NCBI GenBank assembly: GCA_913064775.1
Contig: CAJYAD010000014.1
Location: 1-64,000 of the forward strand
Direction of reading: 5' to 3'
DNA: 64,000 bases
DNA from: an uncultured Albidovulum sp.
GTDB taxonomy: Bacteria > Pseudomonadota > Alphaproteobacteria > Rhodobacterales > Rhodobacteraceae
In this document: positions 20,296-29,363 of the stretch, one piece after another
Layout of the letters: each line of letters opens with the position of its first letter
Numbering within the stretch: the first letter of the stretch is position 1
Notes under the pieces: model-generated
Told to the model about the DNA's origin: nothing
What the model saw: only the letters and a program-made list of their open reading frames with translations
The model's database searches: none
Position numbers and translations under genes: made by a program

Positions 20296-20411
20296 CCCGC
20301 AGTCCTCCTCTTCCAGGATCCGACACGGGAACAGCGACAGCTTGGCCCTGATCTTGCAAGCGGCAACGGGCAGCGAGTGACGCAGGCCCCGTTACAGCAT
20401 CTCGTTAATTT

Positions 20412-21208
20412 TCAGAGCCAGAAGATGACAGTTGCGGCGAGGGCGACGGCGGACAGGAAGTCCTTCGGACATCTATCGTAGCGGGTCGCTACGCGGTGCC
20501 AGTCCTTGAGCCTACCGAACATGATCCCGATACGGTTGCGCCGCTTGTAGCGACGTTTGTCGTATTTGACGGTCTTGCCTCGGGACTTCCGGCCCGGGAT
20601 GCAGGGGGTGATGCCCTTGTCTTGCAAGGCTTCACGATACCAGTCGGCGTCATAGCCCCGATCGGCCAATAGCCAATCGGCCTCGGGCAGGCTGCTCAGC
20701 AAGGCCGCCGCACCTGTGTAGCCGCCCACCTGGCCGGCGCTCATGGAGAACTTGATCGGGCGGCCGTTCGCGTCCGTGACGGCATGCATCTTGGTGTTCA
20801 TGCCACCCTTGGTTCGGCCGATCAGCCTGCCACGCCCCCTTTTTTCAACCGCAGGCTCGAAGCCGTGCGGTGTGCCTTGAGATACTTGCGCAGGCTCACT
20901 CGAACGCATGGCGTTCGGCTGCTCACTTCGACCATGATCGTCGTCGGCTCCGCCGCCTCCGCAGCAAGTCCTTCAAAGATCCTGGCGAATACCCCCATGT
21001 CGCTCCAGCGCTTCCATCGGTTGTAGAGGGTCTTCGGCGGGCGATACTCCGGGGGCGCATCTGACCAACGCAAGCCATTGCGATTGATGAAGATTATCCC
21101 GCTCAAGACGCGTCGGTCATCGACCCTCGGTTTGCCATGGCTCTTTGGAAAGAACGGCTGCAGCCGCGCCATCTGCGCGTCGAGCAGCCAGAAAAGACTG
21201 CTCATCAT
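20412..21208 (-). mobile_element. IS5-family (IS427-like) element with two overlapping ORFs (orfA 20822-21208, orfB 20412-20909)
   Basis: MMSSLFWLLDAQMARLQPFFPKSHGKPRVDDRRVLSGI; GRLIGRTKGGMNTKMHAVTDANGRP...LLADRGYDADWYREAL...KRRNRIGIMFGRLKDWHRVATRYDR. Confidence 0.92.
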
Positions 21209-21531
21209 ACCCCCATCGGTTCAGGAGCGTGAATCATGCGGGCAAGGTGATCTCAAGCCGACTAATGGGTCCAGAGCCTAAGCCGGCAGCGGCGCCCGCG
21301 GGGGCAGCTTGCCACGTCGCCCGTCACTGCCCATATCCCCGGCGTATGAAGTCACTGTTGCGGCCTCCCCGCCGCAGACTTAGAATACCCCCCTGCAGAC
21401 CAAGCGCCCCAAGCGCCCATATCTGCTGCCCCACAGGACTCATCGCCCCGGCCTCTGCCGGGCAACCCTGATCTCCCAAGGCACCGGCCCTGGCGGCATT
21501 CCGCCCCCGGGGATCACGCTGGAGATACCCC

Positions 21532-21663
21532 ATGTCCAAGGAAAAGAGTCGCGGCAACCGCGAAACCAAGAAGCCGAAGAAGGAAAAACCGAAGGTGCTT
21601 GCCACCGCGAACGCCAATGCGGGCAAGTCGGATACCGTCATCGCCGGCAAGAAGGTGAAATAG
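21532..21663 (+). CDS. small basic protein (43 aa), Lys-rich
   Basis: MSKEKSRGNRETKKPKKEKPKVLATANANAGKSDTVIAGKKVK*; AUG with upstream ggag; below the ORF-track size cutoff. Confidence 0.65.
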   Translation: MSKEKSRGNRETKKPKKEKPKVLATANANAGKSDTVIAGKKVK

Positions 21664-21957
21664 TCGCGAAAGCATCCGCGCAAGTGGTCTAGCTTCACCG
21701 GCCCGTCCGGTGGCATTCGGGTGGCCCTCGGGGTGTTTGGTCGAGGTCGCGTTTGGCGACTTCAACCACTAACCACCCGGAGCCCCCGATGATCAGGAAT
21801 GGCTTGGACCTGCCGAAGCTTTCGCAAAAGCACGATCGGGCAGGTTTCCTGCGCCGCATCGCCGAAGCTGTCCATCAGCCGATCCTCAAGGCCAATGTCT
21901 CAGGCCCGATCTGCGCGGGCCGGCATGAACCCGACCGCGATCGCGCGACCTGACGCA

Positions 21958-21989
21958 ACGGGTATCGAGAGTATGCTCTCGATACCCGT
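21958..21989. repeat. perfect hairpin, 14-bp arms with TATG loop
   Basis: acgggtatcgagag-tatg-ctctcgatacccgt; no downstream T-tract. Confidence 0.85.
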
Positions 21990-22164
21990 CTGGCTTTGCC
22001 GCCCCTTCGAATGATCGCAACAACAAGGCGCCGAGGGTGCCCCCTTGGCATGGGCCAGCCGCGGCATGTTGTTCTGCCCGGCCCTTGCTTGAACAACCCG
22101 GCGGCCCCGACCCCGCCGACCGCTGGCGATGCCAGCCACAGACCCCGCATCGGTTCGTGGCGCG

Positions 22165-23976
22165 CTATGACTTTCCCAGACCCAGATCGTCCCGGCGGCG
22201 GCGTTCCAGTTCCTGGGTGTAGCGCTTGAGGCTATAGGCTTCGGACAGATAGCCCAGGATCTGAGGATTGGTGGCCGAGGTCACCACGGGCAGGGTTTCT
22301 GCCTGGGCCTCGGCAAACTTGTCCAGCACCGTCTGAATGTCGTCTTGCGGCAGGAAGAACCGGCCCCGGAAGGTGGCCAGATCCTCTGCCACGAGATGGG
22401 GCGCGAGTTCGGTGATCTCGGGGTCATGTGCGGCAGAGACGTCGATCACGCCGGCATATCCGCCATCGGTTCGCACCACGAACAGGGATTTGCTGCTGCC
22501 CAGAGGCACCGTGGCGCGCAACTCGGAAAGCGGCATCGTCAGGGGCACCGTGCGCGCGTCGGTGCGCATCATGCGGCCGGCGGTCAACCCGGTCGTCCAG
22601 CCGATGTCGAATCCGCCGCGCACGGGCAGGCCGCGCAGATGGAAGCGCCAGGTCGAGAACGAGTAGCCGAAGGTCAGCCGCACCGTCGTCGAGGCGATCA
22701 GCACCCCCATGAGGGTGGCCAGGGTGATCGCGAAATCGCCGGTCGATTCCAGCACCAGAAAGACCATCGTGAAGGGCGCGCCGATAATCGCCGCTCCGGC
22801 CGCGCCCATGCCGACCAGCATGAAGGCGGTCCGGTCCGACAGGACAGCCGGATCGATCAGGCCAACTGCATCGACGAAAACCGCGCCCAGCAGCAGCCCG
22901 ATGAAAAGCGAGGACGAGAACAGGCCGCCGCGAAAGCTGGCGCCCAGCGAGATCGCCGAGCCCAGGACCTTGCCGATGAGCAGCAGAAAGATGGGCACCA
23001 AGGCCCATTGCGTCTTCAGGTGGAAATCGATCGCGCCATGGCCCGAGCCAAGGATCTGCGGCGAGCCAAAGGCCAGAAGGCCGACCGCCACCCCTCCGAT
23101 CGCCGGGCGCGCCCAGCCGGGCAGCTTCATCGCCTTCAGCAGCCCTTCGACGGCGGTGGCAAGCCGCATGGTGACGATGCCGACCCCCGCCGCCGCGAAT
23201 CCGAGTAGCGCGAACAGCAGGTAATACATGTGCGGCACGGCGAAACCGCCGAACACGACGAACAGCGGCGCGTCAGAGCGCAACCCTCGGGCCACCAACA
23301 CCGACGACAGGCAGGCGGCCAGCACCGGCGCCAGCAGCTTCGTGGTGTAGCGCGAGTGGATCAACTCGAACCCGTAGAAGGCGCCGGCCAGAGGCGCGTT
23401 GAAGGCCGCCGCGATCGCCGCCGCGGCGCCGGCCGATACCATGGTGCGCTGGTCCTCTCGGCGCAGGTGGAAATATTTGCCGACCGAGGCGAAGATCCCG
23501 GCCCCGAACTGGCTGTATCCCGCTTCCATGCCCACCGAGGCGCCGCAGGCGTTGGAGACGACGGTAAGGCCGGTCAAGCGCGCCGAATCGCGAAAACCGA
23601 GTTGGCCGCCATACAGGGCATTCGCCTCGATAGGGTCGATGATCTCGGTGGGGCGAAGCTTCTGCAAGGCCAGCGTCACAAGGCCAAGGAACAACCCGCC
23701 AATCGCGGGAACCAGCGCCAGCCGCCAGTGATTAACGGCGGTCTGCTCCGAAAGATGCTCGCCGAAAACCAGACCGAAGTTGAGCGACTGCAGCGCCAGG
23801 ACAAGGTCGCGCAGCCCGATCGTTACAAGGCCGACGAAACTGCCCACCACCGCCGCCAGGACGATCTGCGCGAACTCTCGGTTGCGCACCATGCGCCGCA
23901 GTTCTGCCTGACCCAGCCGCGTCGCACGAAGGACGCGGTGCAATCGGCCGGATCGGGGAAGCTGGGACTGCGTCAT
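22165..23976 (-). CDS. ClC-family chloride channel/transporter with C-terminal CBS-like region
   Basis: SVGMEAGYSQFGAGIFA, AAAIAAAFNAPLAGAFYGFEL, GASFRGGLFSSSLFIGLLLG, GAPFTMVFLVLE. Confidence 0.9.
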   Translation of the reverse strand: MTQSQLPRSGRLHRVLRATRLGQAELRRMVRNREFAQIVLAAVVGSFVGLVTIGLRDLVLALQSLNFGLVFGEHLSEQTAVNHWRLALVPAIGGLFLGLVTLALQKLRPTEIIDPIEANALYGGQLGFRDSARLTGLTVVSNACGASVGMEAGYSQFGAGIFASVGKYFHLRREDQRTMVSAGAAAAIAAAFNAPLAGAFYGFELIHSRYTTKLLAPVLAACLSSVLVARGLRSDAPLFVVFGGFAVPHMYYLLFALLGFAAAGVGIVTMRLATAVEGLLKAMKLPGWARPAIGGVAVGLLAFGSPQILGSGHGAIDFHLKTQWALVPIFLLLIGKVLGSAISLGASFRGGLFSSSLFIGLLLGAVFVDAVGLIDPAVLSDRTAFMLVGMGAAGAAIIGAPFTMVFLVLESTGDFAITLATLMGVLIASTTVRLTFGYSFSTWRFHLRGLPVRGGFDIGWTTGLTAGRMMRTDARTVPLTMPLSELRATVPLGSSKSLFVVRTDGGYAGVIDVSAAHDPEITELAPHLVAEDLATFRGRFFLPQDDIQTVLDKFAEAQAETLPVVTSATNPQILGYLSEAYSLKRYTQELERRRRDDLGLGKS

Positions 23977-24276
23977 AATTGCTTGACCGGGGAAAAGAAA
24001 ATCCGTTTGCCCCGCCCCCCTGCGGCCCCTCATGGGTGGCAGAGCGCCTGCGGATTTCGGATAGGTAGTTGAGCAGTTCAAGTTGGGCAAGCGCGCCGCG
24101 TGCGATGCACCAAATTGGGATGTTGCCGGCCGGACCGCCTAGGCGGTGGCGGGGAACAAGGCGGCTTGCGGCGCGTGCTTGATGTAGTGGCGGGTCAGTC
24201 GTCTTACCGGGGCGATATTAAGACCTGCACAGCTCGGTCCTATCCCGGGCTGCCCCCGATTGGCAAAGCGCGCGCG

Positions 24277-25770
24277 TCAGGCCCCGCGCAGCGCTTTCAG
24301 CGCCGGATAGAGCGCCCGGTAGCGGCCGTATATCTCTTCATAAAGCGCTGTCTCGCGCGGGCGTGGCTCAATCACCCGGCCCGGCTTGACCATCGCCACG
24401 ATGCCTTCGTCGATCGTGCTGAAATACCCCGCGCCCATCGCCGCCAGCACCGCCGCCCCGATCGAGGGCGCATCGCGTGAGGCCGGCACCGCGACCGGCA
24501 GCCCGGCGGTATCGGCGTGGATCTGCAACCACAGATCCGAGGCCGTCGCGCCGCCCCCGATGGTGATCTCTTCACTGCGGCACCCCGCCTCGGCCATCGA
24601 ATCCAGGATCAGGCGGGTGCCAAAGCCGATCCCCTCCATGATCGCGCGAAAGATGTGCTGCGGCTCATGCGCCAGCGTCAGCCCGACGATCGCGCCGCGC
24701 GACAGCGGATCGGTATAGGGCGTCCGGTTGCCCTGAAAATGATCCTGCACGATCAGCCCGTCGGCGCCCGGCTCCAACTCGGCCGCGCGGCGGTTGAGCG
24801 CGTCGAGATCCATCGTGCCATTCATCAGCCGCCCGAGCCAGGCGATGATCGACCCGGTCGATGTCTGGCCGCCTTCGACCATGTAGCGCCCCGGGGCGGG
24901 CAGATCGGAATAGCTGCCCCAGATCCCGGGCGCGTGGATCGCCCGGTCGGTGACGCCGTATTGCAGATGCGACGACCCGGTGATCAACGCCAGTTGCCCG
25001 GGCCGCGCGACCCCCAGCCCGATCATGCCGACGAAGGCATCGACCCCGCCCTGCACCACCTTCACAGAGGGCGACAGATCCAGCGCCTCGGCCGCGCGCG
25101 CCGTCAGCGTGCCGATCACCGCCCCGGTCGCGACCACCTGCGTGGGCCATTTGTCCTTCAGCGCGCCAAGGCCCAGCGCCTCGATCAGCGACAGCGGCCA
25201 GCCGCCATGCGCGGCCGAGTAATGCCAGCGCAACGAGACGTTGTTGAAACTTGCCGCGCGCTCTCCGGTCAGCCGCAGGGTCATGAAATCCTGATATTCA
25301 CAGATCGTCCGGGCGCGGTCGAAGATCCCGGGCTCATGGCGCTTGAGCCATAGCGCCTTGGGGATCATCCACTCGGCCGAGACCGGGCCCTGGCCCGCGC
25401 CGTTCACCCGTAGGGCGGCATCGGCGGTGGCAAGGACGGCCTCGGCCTCCTGCCCCGCACGCACGTCCATCCAGATGATCGCCGGTCGCAGGGCGTCGCC
25501 GTTCTCGTCCAGCGCGACCACCGAGCAGGAGGTCGTCGCCAGGCTGATCGCCTCGATCGCGCGGCGGTAGATCCCGGCCTCGGCGATCGCCTTGCCGGCG
25601 GCGGTGACGAAGGCGCGCCACCAATCCTCGGGGTCCTGCTCGGCCCGCGCGCCGGCGCTGAACCGGGTTTCATACGGAATCGCCGCGCTGCCAAGGCAGG
25701 CGCCGGACAGATCATAGACCCGCGCCCGCAGGCTTTCGGTGCCGCCATCCGCCGTCAGGAAATAGGCCAT
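24277..25770 (-). CDS. FGGY-family carbohydrate kinase
   Basis: TADGGTESLRARVYDL, WMDVRAGQEA, GGVDAFVGMIGLG, QDHFQGNRTPYTDPLSRGAIVGLTL, GGGATASDLWLQIHADTAGLPV. Confidence 0.9.
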   Translation of the reverse strand: MAYFLTADGGTESLRARVYDLSGACLGSAAIPYETRFSAGARAEQDPEDWWRAFVTAAGKAIAEAGIYRRAIEAISLATTSCSVVALDENGDALRPAIIWMDVRAGQEAEAVLATADAALRVNGAGQGPVSAEWMIPKALWLKRHEPGIFDRARTICEYQDFMTLRLTGERAASFNNVSLRWHYSAAHGGWPLSLIEALGLGALKDKWPTQVVATGAVIGTLTARAAEALDLSPSVKVVQGGVDAFVGMIGLGVARPGQLALITGSSHLQYGVTDRAIHAPGIWGSYSDLPAPGRYMVEGGQTSTGSIIAWLGRLMNGTMDLDALNRRAAELEPGADGLIVQDHFQGNRTPYTDPLSRGAIVGLTLAHEPQHIFRAIMEGIGFGTRLILDSMAEAGCRSEEITIGGGATASDLWLQIHADTAGLPVAVPASRDAPSIGAAVLAAMGAGYFSTIDEGIVAMVKPGRVIEPRPRETALYEEIYGRYRALYPALKALRGA

Positions 25771-25836
25771 GTCTCCCCCCTCATGTCTCCTCCCTCATCT
25801 TCTGTCAGGCGCGGCGTTCGGCGTCGCCCGGGGCGC

Positions 25837-27153
25837 TCATCCGGTGCCGTCCCCAAGCCAGCGCCCCAGAAGCGCCGCGACCTCGCGCGGCCGGTCCCAA
25901 TGCGGCATATGCCCCGAGGCGGCGATCAGATGGATCGCGACGGCTGGCGGCAGGGCCGTGACCTGCTGCCAGGGAATGATACGGTCCTCGAGACCGAACA
26001 CCACCCGCACCGGCATTCTTTGCGTGAATTCCCCCAGCGCGGGCAGAAGATCCACGCGCTGTCCGCCCGGACCCAGGATGTGCCCGGTCAGCGCCTTCAG
26101 CCGGCCACGGCCCGCCTCGGCGGCGAAGCGGTCCAGGGCGGCGACCGAAAGCGCCTGCTCGCGCAGCGCGACGCGGCGCAGAAGATGCGCCACCTCGCCC
26201 GGCGAACTGGCCGCCGCCATGCCGCGCAGGAAGGTGCTGTCGATCTCGAGCCCCAGCCCGACGGGCGCCAGCAGCGTGAGGCTGGCAATCCGGCCCGGCA
26301 TCGCCCGGGCAAGCGCGACGGCGGCGGTGGCCCCAAGGGAATGGGCCACGACATCGATCCGCCCTCCGATCCCCAGCGCGCTCAGAAAATCCGCAAGCGG
26401 CGCACCAAGATCAGCGGGCGTGGCGGCCTCGATCCCGGTCGCGCCGTGGCCGGGCAGATCCGGCACAAGGACGCGGTGACCGGCGCGGGCAAGGCCGGTG
26501 GCGGTTGCCGCCCAGGTCGTGTGATCCCCGGCGAAGCCATGAAGCAAAAGCACCACGGGGCCGTCGGCGGGGCCAAGGGTGGCAAAGGCCATCCGGCCCT
26601 GCGGTAAATCGGCAAAGGACGGCGGCGGCGCCGTATCGGCAACCGCCCCCGCCCCGTCAGCGGCACCAGCGGTGGTGGCGGTGGCGGCGGCAAGCACATC
26701 TTCCTTCTCGATCCGCCCGCGCGGCCCCCGCCCGGCAAGCGCGCCAAGATCCACCCCGTGCTGACGCGCCAGCCTGCGTGCCAGCGGCGTGGCGCGCAGC
26801 GGTCCGCCCTCGGGCCGCGCCGGGGCTGGCGGCGCGGAGGGCGCGGCAGGCGCGGCCGAGGGCCGGTCGCCCCCCTGCCCCGGGGCCGGCCGCGATCTGT
26901 CCGCGTCCGTCGAGTCGACCTCGATCCGCGCGATCGGTTCGCCCACCGCGACCATCTCGCCTTCTTCGCAAAGGATCTCGACCAATCGCCCCGCCTGAAG
27001 GGCCGGAAATTCGGCGACGGTCTTGTCGGTCTCGATCTCGAGGATCGCCTCGCCGCGCGCGAATTCCTCGCCCGGGCGCTTCAGCCAGCCGGCGATGCGG
27101 CCCTCGTCCATGGTCTCTCCCAGACGGGGCATGTTCAGCATGCGGGTCACCAT
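25837..27153 (-). CDS. E2 component (AcoC-like): lipoyl domain, E3-binding domain and alpha/beta-hydrolase fold
   Basis: LGETMDEGRIAGWLKRPGEEFARGEAILEIETDKTVAEFPA lipoyl; RATPLARRLARQHGVDLGALAGRGPRGRIEKEDV; VLLLHGFAGDHTTW, VVAHSLGATAA. Confidence 0.9.
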   Translation of the reverse strand: MVTRMLNMPRLGETMDEGRIAGWLKRPGEEFARGEAILEIETDKTVAEFPALQAGRLVEILCEEGEMVAVGEPIARIEVDSTDADRSRPAPGQGGDRPSAAPAAPSAPPAPARPEGGPLRATPLARRLARQHGVDLGALAGRGPRGRIEKEDVLAAATATTAGAADGAGAVADTAPPPSFADLPQGRMAFATLGPADGPVVLLLHGFAGDHTTWAATATGLARAGHRVLVPDLPGHGATGIEAATPADLGAPLADFLSALGIGGRIDVVAHSLGATAAVALARAMPGRIASLTLLAPVGLGLEIDSTFLRGMAAASSPGEVAHLLRRVALREQALSVAALDRFAAEAGRGRLKALTGHILGPGGQRVDLLPALGEFTQRMPVRVVFGLEDRIIPWQQVTALPPAVAIHLIAASGHMPHWDRPREVAALLGRWLGDGTG

Positions 27154-28124
27154 CTGACCAGCCGCTCTGCGGTCTGGACGATGAGATCGACGCCGGGAAC
27201 GCTGGCGCCCTCCAATGCCGGCGACACCGCGATCGGCACGTCCTCTCCGGCAAGCCGCACGACCGGCTGTTCGAGAAAGTCGAAACATTCCTCGGAGATC
27301 CGGCTGGACAGTTCGGCCGCGACGCCCGCAGTCAGCGCGCCCTCGCTGACCACCATCGCCTTGCCGACGCGCTCGACCTCGGCGCGCAGGGTGTCGATAT
27401 CCAGCGGGTTGAGCGTGCGCAGGTCGATCACCGTCGCCTCGATGCCGGTTTCGGCCAGCCGCGCGGCGGCCTCCAGCGCGAAATGGAGCTGACGCGAATA
27501 GGTGACGATCACCAGATCATCCCCTATTCGCCGCACCGCCGCCTTGCCCCAGGGCGGCACCGGCGCGGTCAGATCGACCGCTTCCTTGCGCGCGTAAAGC
27601 GCCTTGTGCTCGATGAACACCACCGGATCGGGCAGCGTCAGGCTGTGGCGCAGCAGGTGGTAGGCATCGGCCACGGTCGCGGGCATCGCCAGCCGCAGCC
27701 CCGGCGTGTGCATCACCCAGGCTTCAAGGCTTTGCGAATGCTGCGCCCCGGCCGAGCGGCCGGTCCCGCCCTGAGTGCGCAGCACCATCGGCACGCCGAT
27801 CTGACCGCCGAACATGTAGCGGATCTTGGCGGCCTGGTTCGCCAGCTGATCCATCGACATGCCGAGAAAGTCGATATACATCAGCTCGGCCACCGGCCTG
27901 AGCCCGGTCATCGCCGCCCCCACCGCGACCCCGACGATCGCGGGTTCGGAAATCGGCGTGTCGATCATTCGGTCCGGCCCGAAGGTCTGGATCAGGTCCT
28001 TGGTCACGCCGTAAGCGCCGCCATAGCGGCCGACCTCTTCGCCGATGACGACGATATCGGCATCTTCGGTCATCGCCTCTGCCAGCGCGCGGCGCAGGGC
28101 ATCCCGATAGGTCAGGGTCTCCAT
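27147..28124 (-). CDS. E1 beta subunit of 2-oxo acid/acetoin dehydrogenase-type complex
   Basis: METLTYRDALRRALAEAMTEDADIVVIGEEVGRYGGAYGVTKDLIQTFGPDRMIDTPISEPAIVGVAVGAAM. Confidence 0.93.
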   Translation of the reverse strand: METLTYRDALRRALAEAMTEDADIVVIGEEVGRYGGAYGVTKDLIQTFGPDRMIDTPISEPAIVGVAVGAAMTGLRPVAELMYIDFLGMSMDQLANQAAKIRYMFGGQIGVPMVLRTQGGTGRSAGAQHSQSLEAWVMHTPGLRLAMPATVADAYHLLRHSLTLPDPVVFIEHKALYARKEAVDLTAPVPPWGKAAVRRIGDDLVIVTYSRQLHFALEAAARLAETGIEATVIDLRTLNPLDIDTLRAEVERVGKAMVVSEGALTAGVAAELSSRISEECFDFLEQPVVRLAGEDVPIAVSPALEGASVPGVDLIVQTAERLVRW

Positions 28125-28128
28125 CCGC

Positions 28129-29193
28129 TCACCTCCGCGCCAGAACACGGTCAAGGCGGGTGCGCAGCGGCTCTGGCTCGGGTTCGCCCGCCGCGAAGAC
28201 ATCGCGGAACATCGCGGCTTGCTCGGGCGCCTCGGCGGCGATGGCGAATTCAATGCTCGCATCCATCTCGCGACCGATCTCGGCGTCTAGCTGGTCCAGC
28301 GTGGCCGCGTCGGCAAGCGCCTCGGCAATCAGCCGGTCGCGGGCGAAGGCCACCGGGTCCTTCTTGCGGCCCTCGGCCTCTTCCGAGGCGTCGCGATAGG
28401 GGCTTTTGTCCATCCGCGCATGGCCGAAAAACCGGTAGCAGGAGACCGTCAGAAACCCCGGCCGTCCGGCCCGCGCGGCATCGATCATCTCGCCGGCGAC
28501 CTGCCGCACGGCCTCGACATCCAGCCCGTCGACCGCCCGCCCATCCAGCCCGAAGGCCTGGGCGCGTTTCTCGAAATCGGTGGCCCGGGTCGCCTGATCG
28601 ACCCGGGTGCCCATGCCGTATTGGTTGTTGATGCAGACGAACAGCACCGGCAGATCCCAAAGCGCCGCCATGTTCATGCTCTCGTACAGGATGCCCTGCT
28701 GCATCGCGCCGTCGCCGAAGAAGGCGACCGAGACCGATCCGAGGCGCTTGCGCTTGCTGCTCAGGCCGGCGCCGACGACCGCGGGAATGCCGCCGCCAAC
28801 GATCGCATTCGCCCCCAGATGCCCCAGCCCCATGTCGGCGATATGCATCGAGCCGCCCTTGCCATGGCAATAGCCGTCACGCTTGCCGGCGATCTCGGCC
28901 ATCATGCGCTGGGGTTCGGCACCGCGCGCAAGAAAGATGCCGTGGCCGCGATGATGGGTGGTGAAGCTGTCCTGAGGCCGCATCCCGGCGCAGATCCCGG
29001 CGGCGGCGGCCTCCTCACCGATCGACAGATGCAGCATCGAACCCGCGCTTTCGCCGCGCAGGAACAACTCGCCGACCCGCTCCTCGAAGCTGCGGATACG
29101 GCGCATGGTCCGGTAGAGATCGGCAAGCGCCCGATTGTGGCCCGCGTCGCCCGTCGCCCCCCCCGAGTCCTGCCCCGCCTCTGCGCTCTGCAT
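28129..29193 (-). CDS. E1 alpha subunit (TPP-dependent), acetoin dehydrogenase-like
   Basis: THHRGHGIFLARG, GYCHGKGGSMHIAD, GDGAMQQGILYESMNMAALWDLPVLFVCINNQYGMGT (TPP-binding motif). Confidence 0.93.
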   Translation of the reverse strand: MQSAEAGQDSGGATGDAGHNRALADLYRTMRRIRSFEERVGELFLRGESAGSMLHLSIGEEAAAAGICAGMRPQDSFTTHHRGHGIFLARGAEPQRMMAEIAGKRDGYCHGKGGSMHIADMGLGHLGANAIVGGGIPAVVGAGLSSKRKRLGSVSVAFFGDGAMQQGILYESMNMAALWDLPVLFVCINNQYGMGTRVDQATRATDFEKRAQAFGLDGRAVDGLDVEAVRQVAGEMIDAARAGRPGFLTVSCYRFFGHARMDKSPYRDASEEAEGRKKDPVAFARDRLIAEALADAATLDQLDAEIGREMDASIEFAIAAEAPEQAAMFRDVFAAGEPEPEPLRTRLDRVLARR

Positions 29194-29266
29194 GTCCTGG
29201 TACCCGTCCTTTCACCTCGGACAGCCCGGCCTCTTTCATCTGCGCCGCCGCCAAGTGATATGTGTG

Positions 29267-29332
29267 CATCTGTACGACTGATGTACAAAAAATCAAGCCT
29301 AAATTTTCTTTTGCTCATCCCGTGTACAGATG
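29267..29332. promoter_or_regulatory. candidate SorC-type operator pair: CATCTGTAC (29267-29275) / GTACAGATG (29324-29332), plus half-site TGATGTACA (29279-29287)
   Basis: Exact 9-bp inverted repeat flanking the divergent start region of the regulator and E1 alpha. Confidence 0.55.
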
Positions 29333-29363
29333 TTATTCAAGCCACAAAGCCGGGGCGACATGG

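Noticed and set aside
20412-21208. IS5 two-ORF arrangement as a novel toxin-antitoxin or paired-gene system
   Set aside because: Matches the usual IS427-type orfA/orfB frameshift organisation.
26505-28631. 708-aa plus-strand ORF
   Set aside because: Shadow ORF opposite the E2/E1beta/E1alpha genes; Pro/Arg-rich, no recognisable motif.
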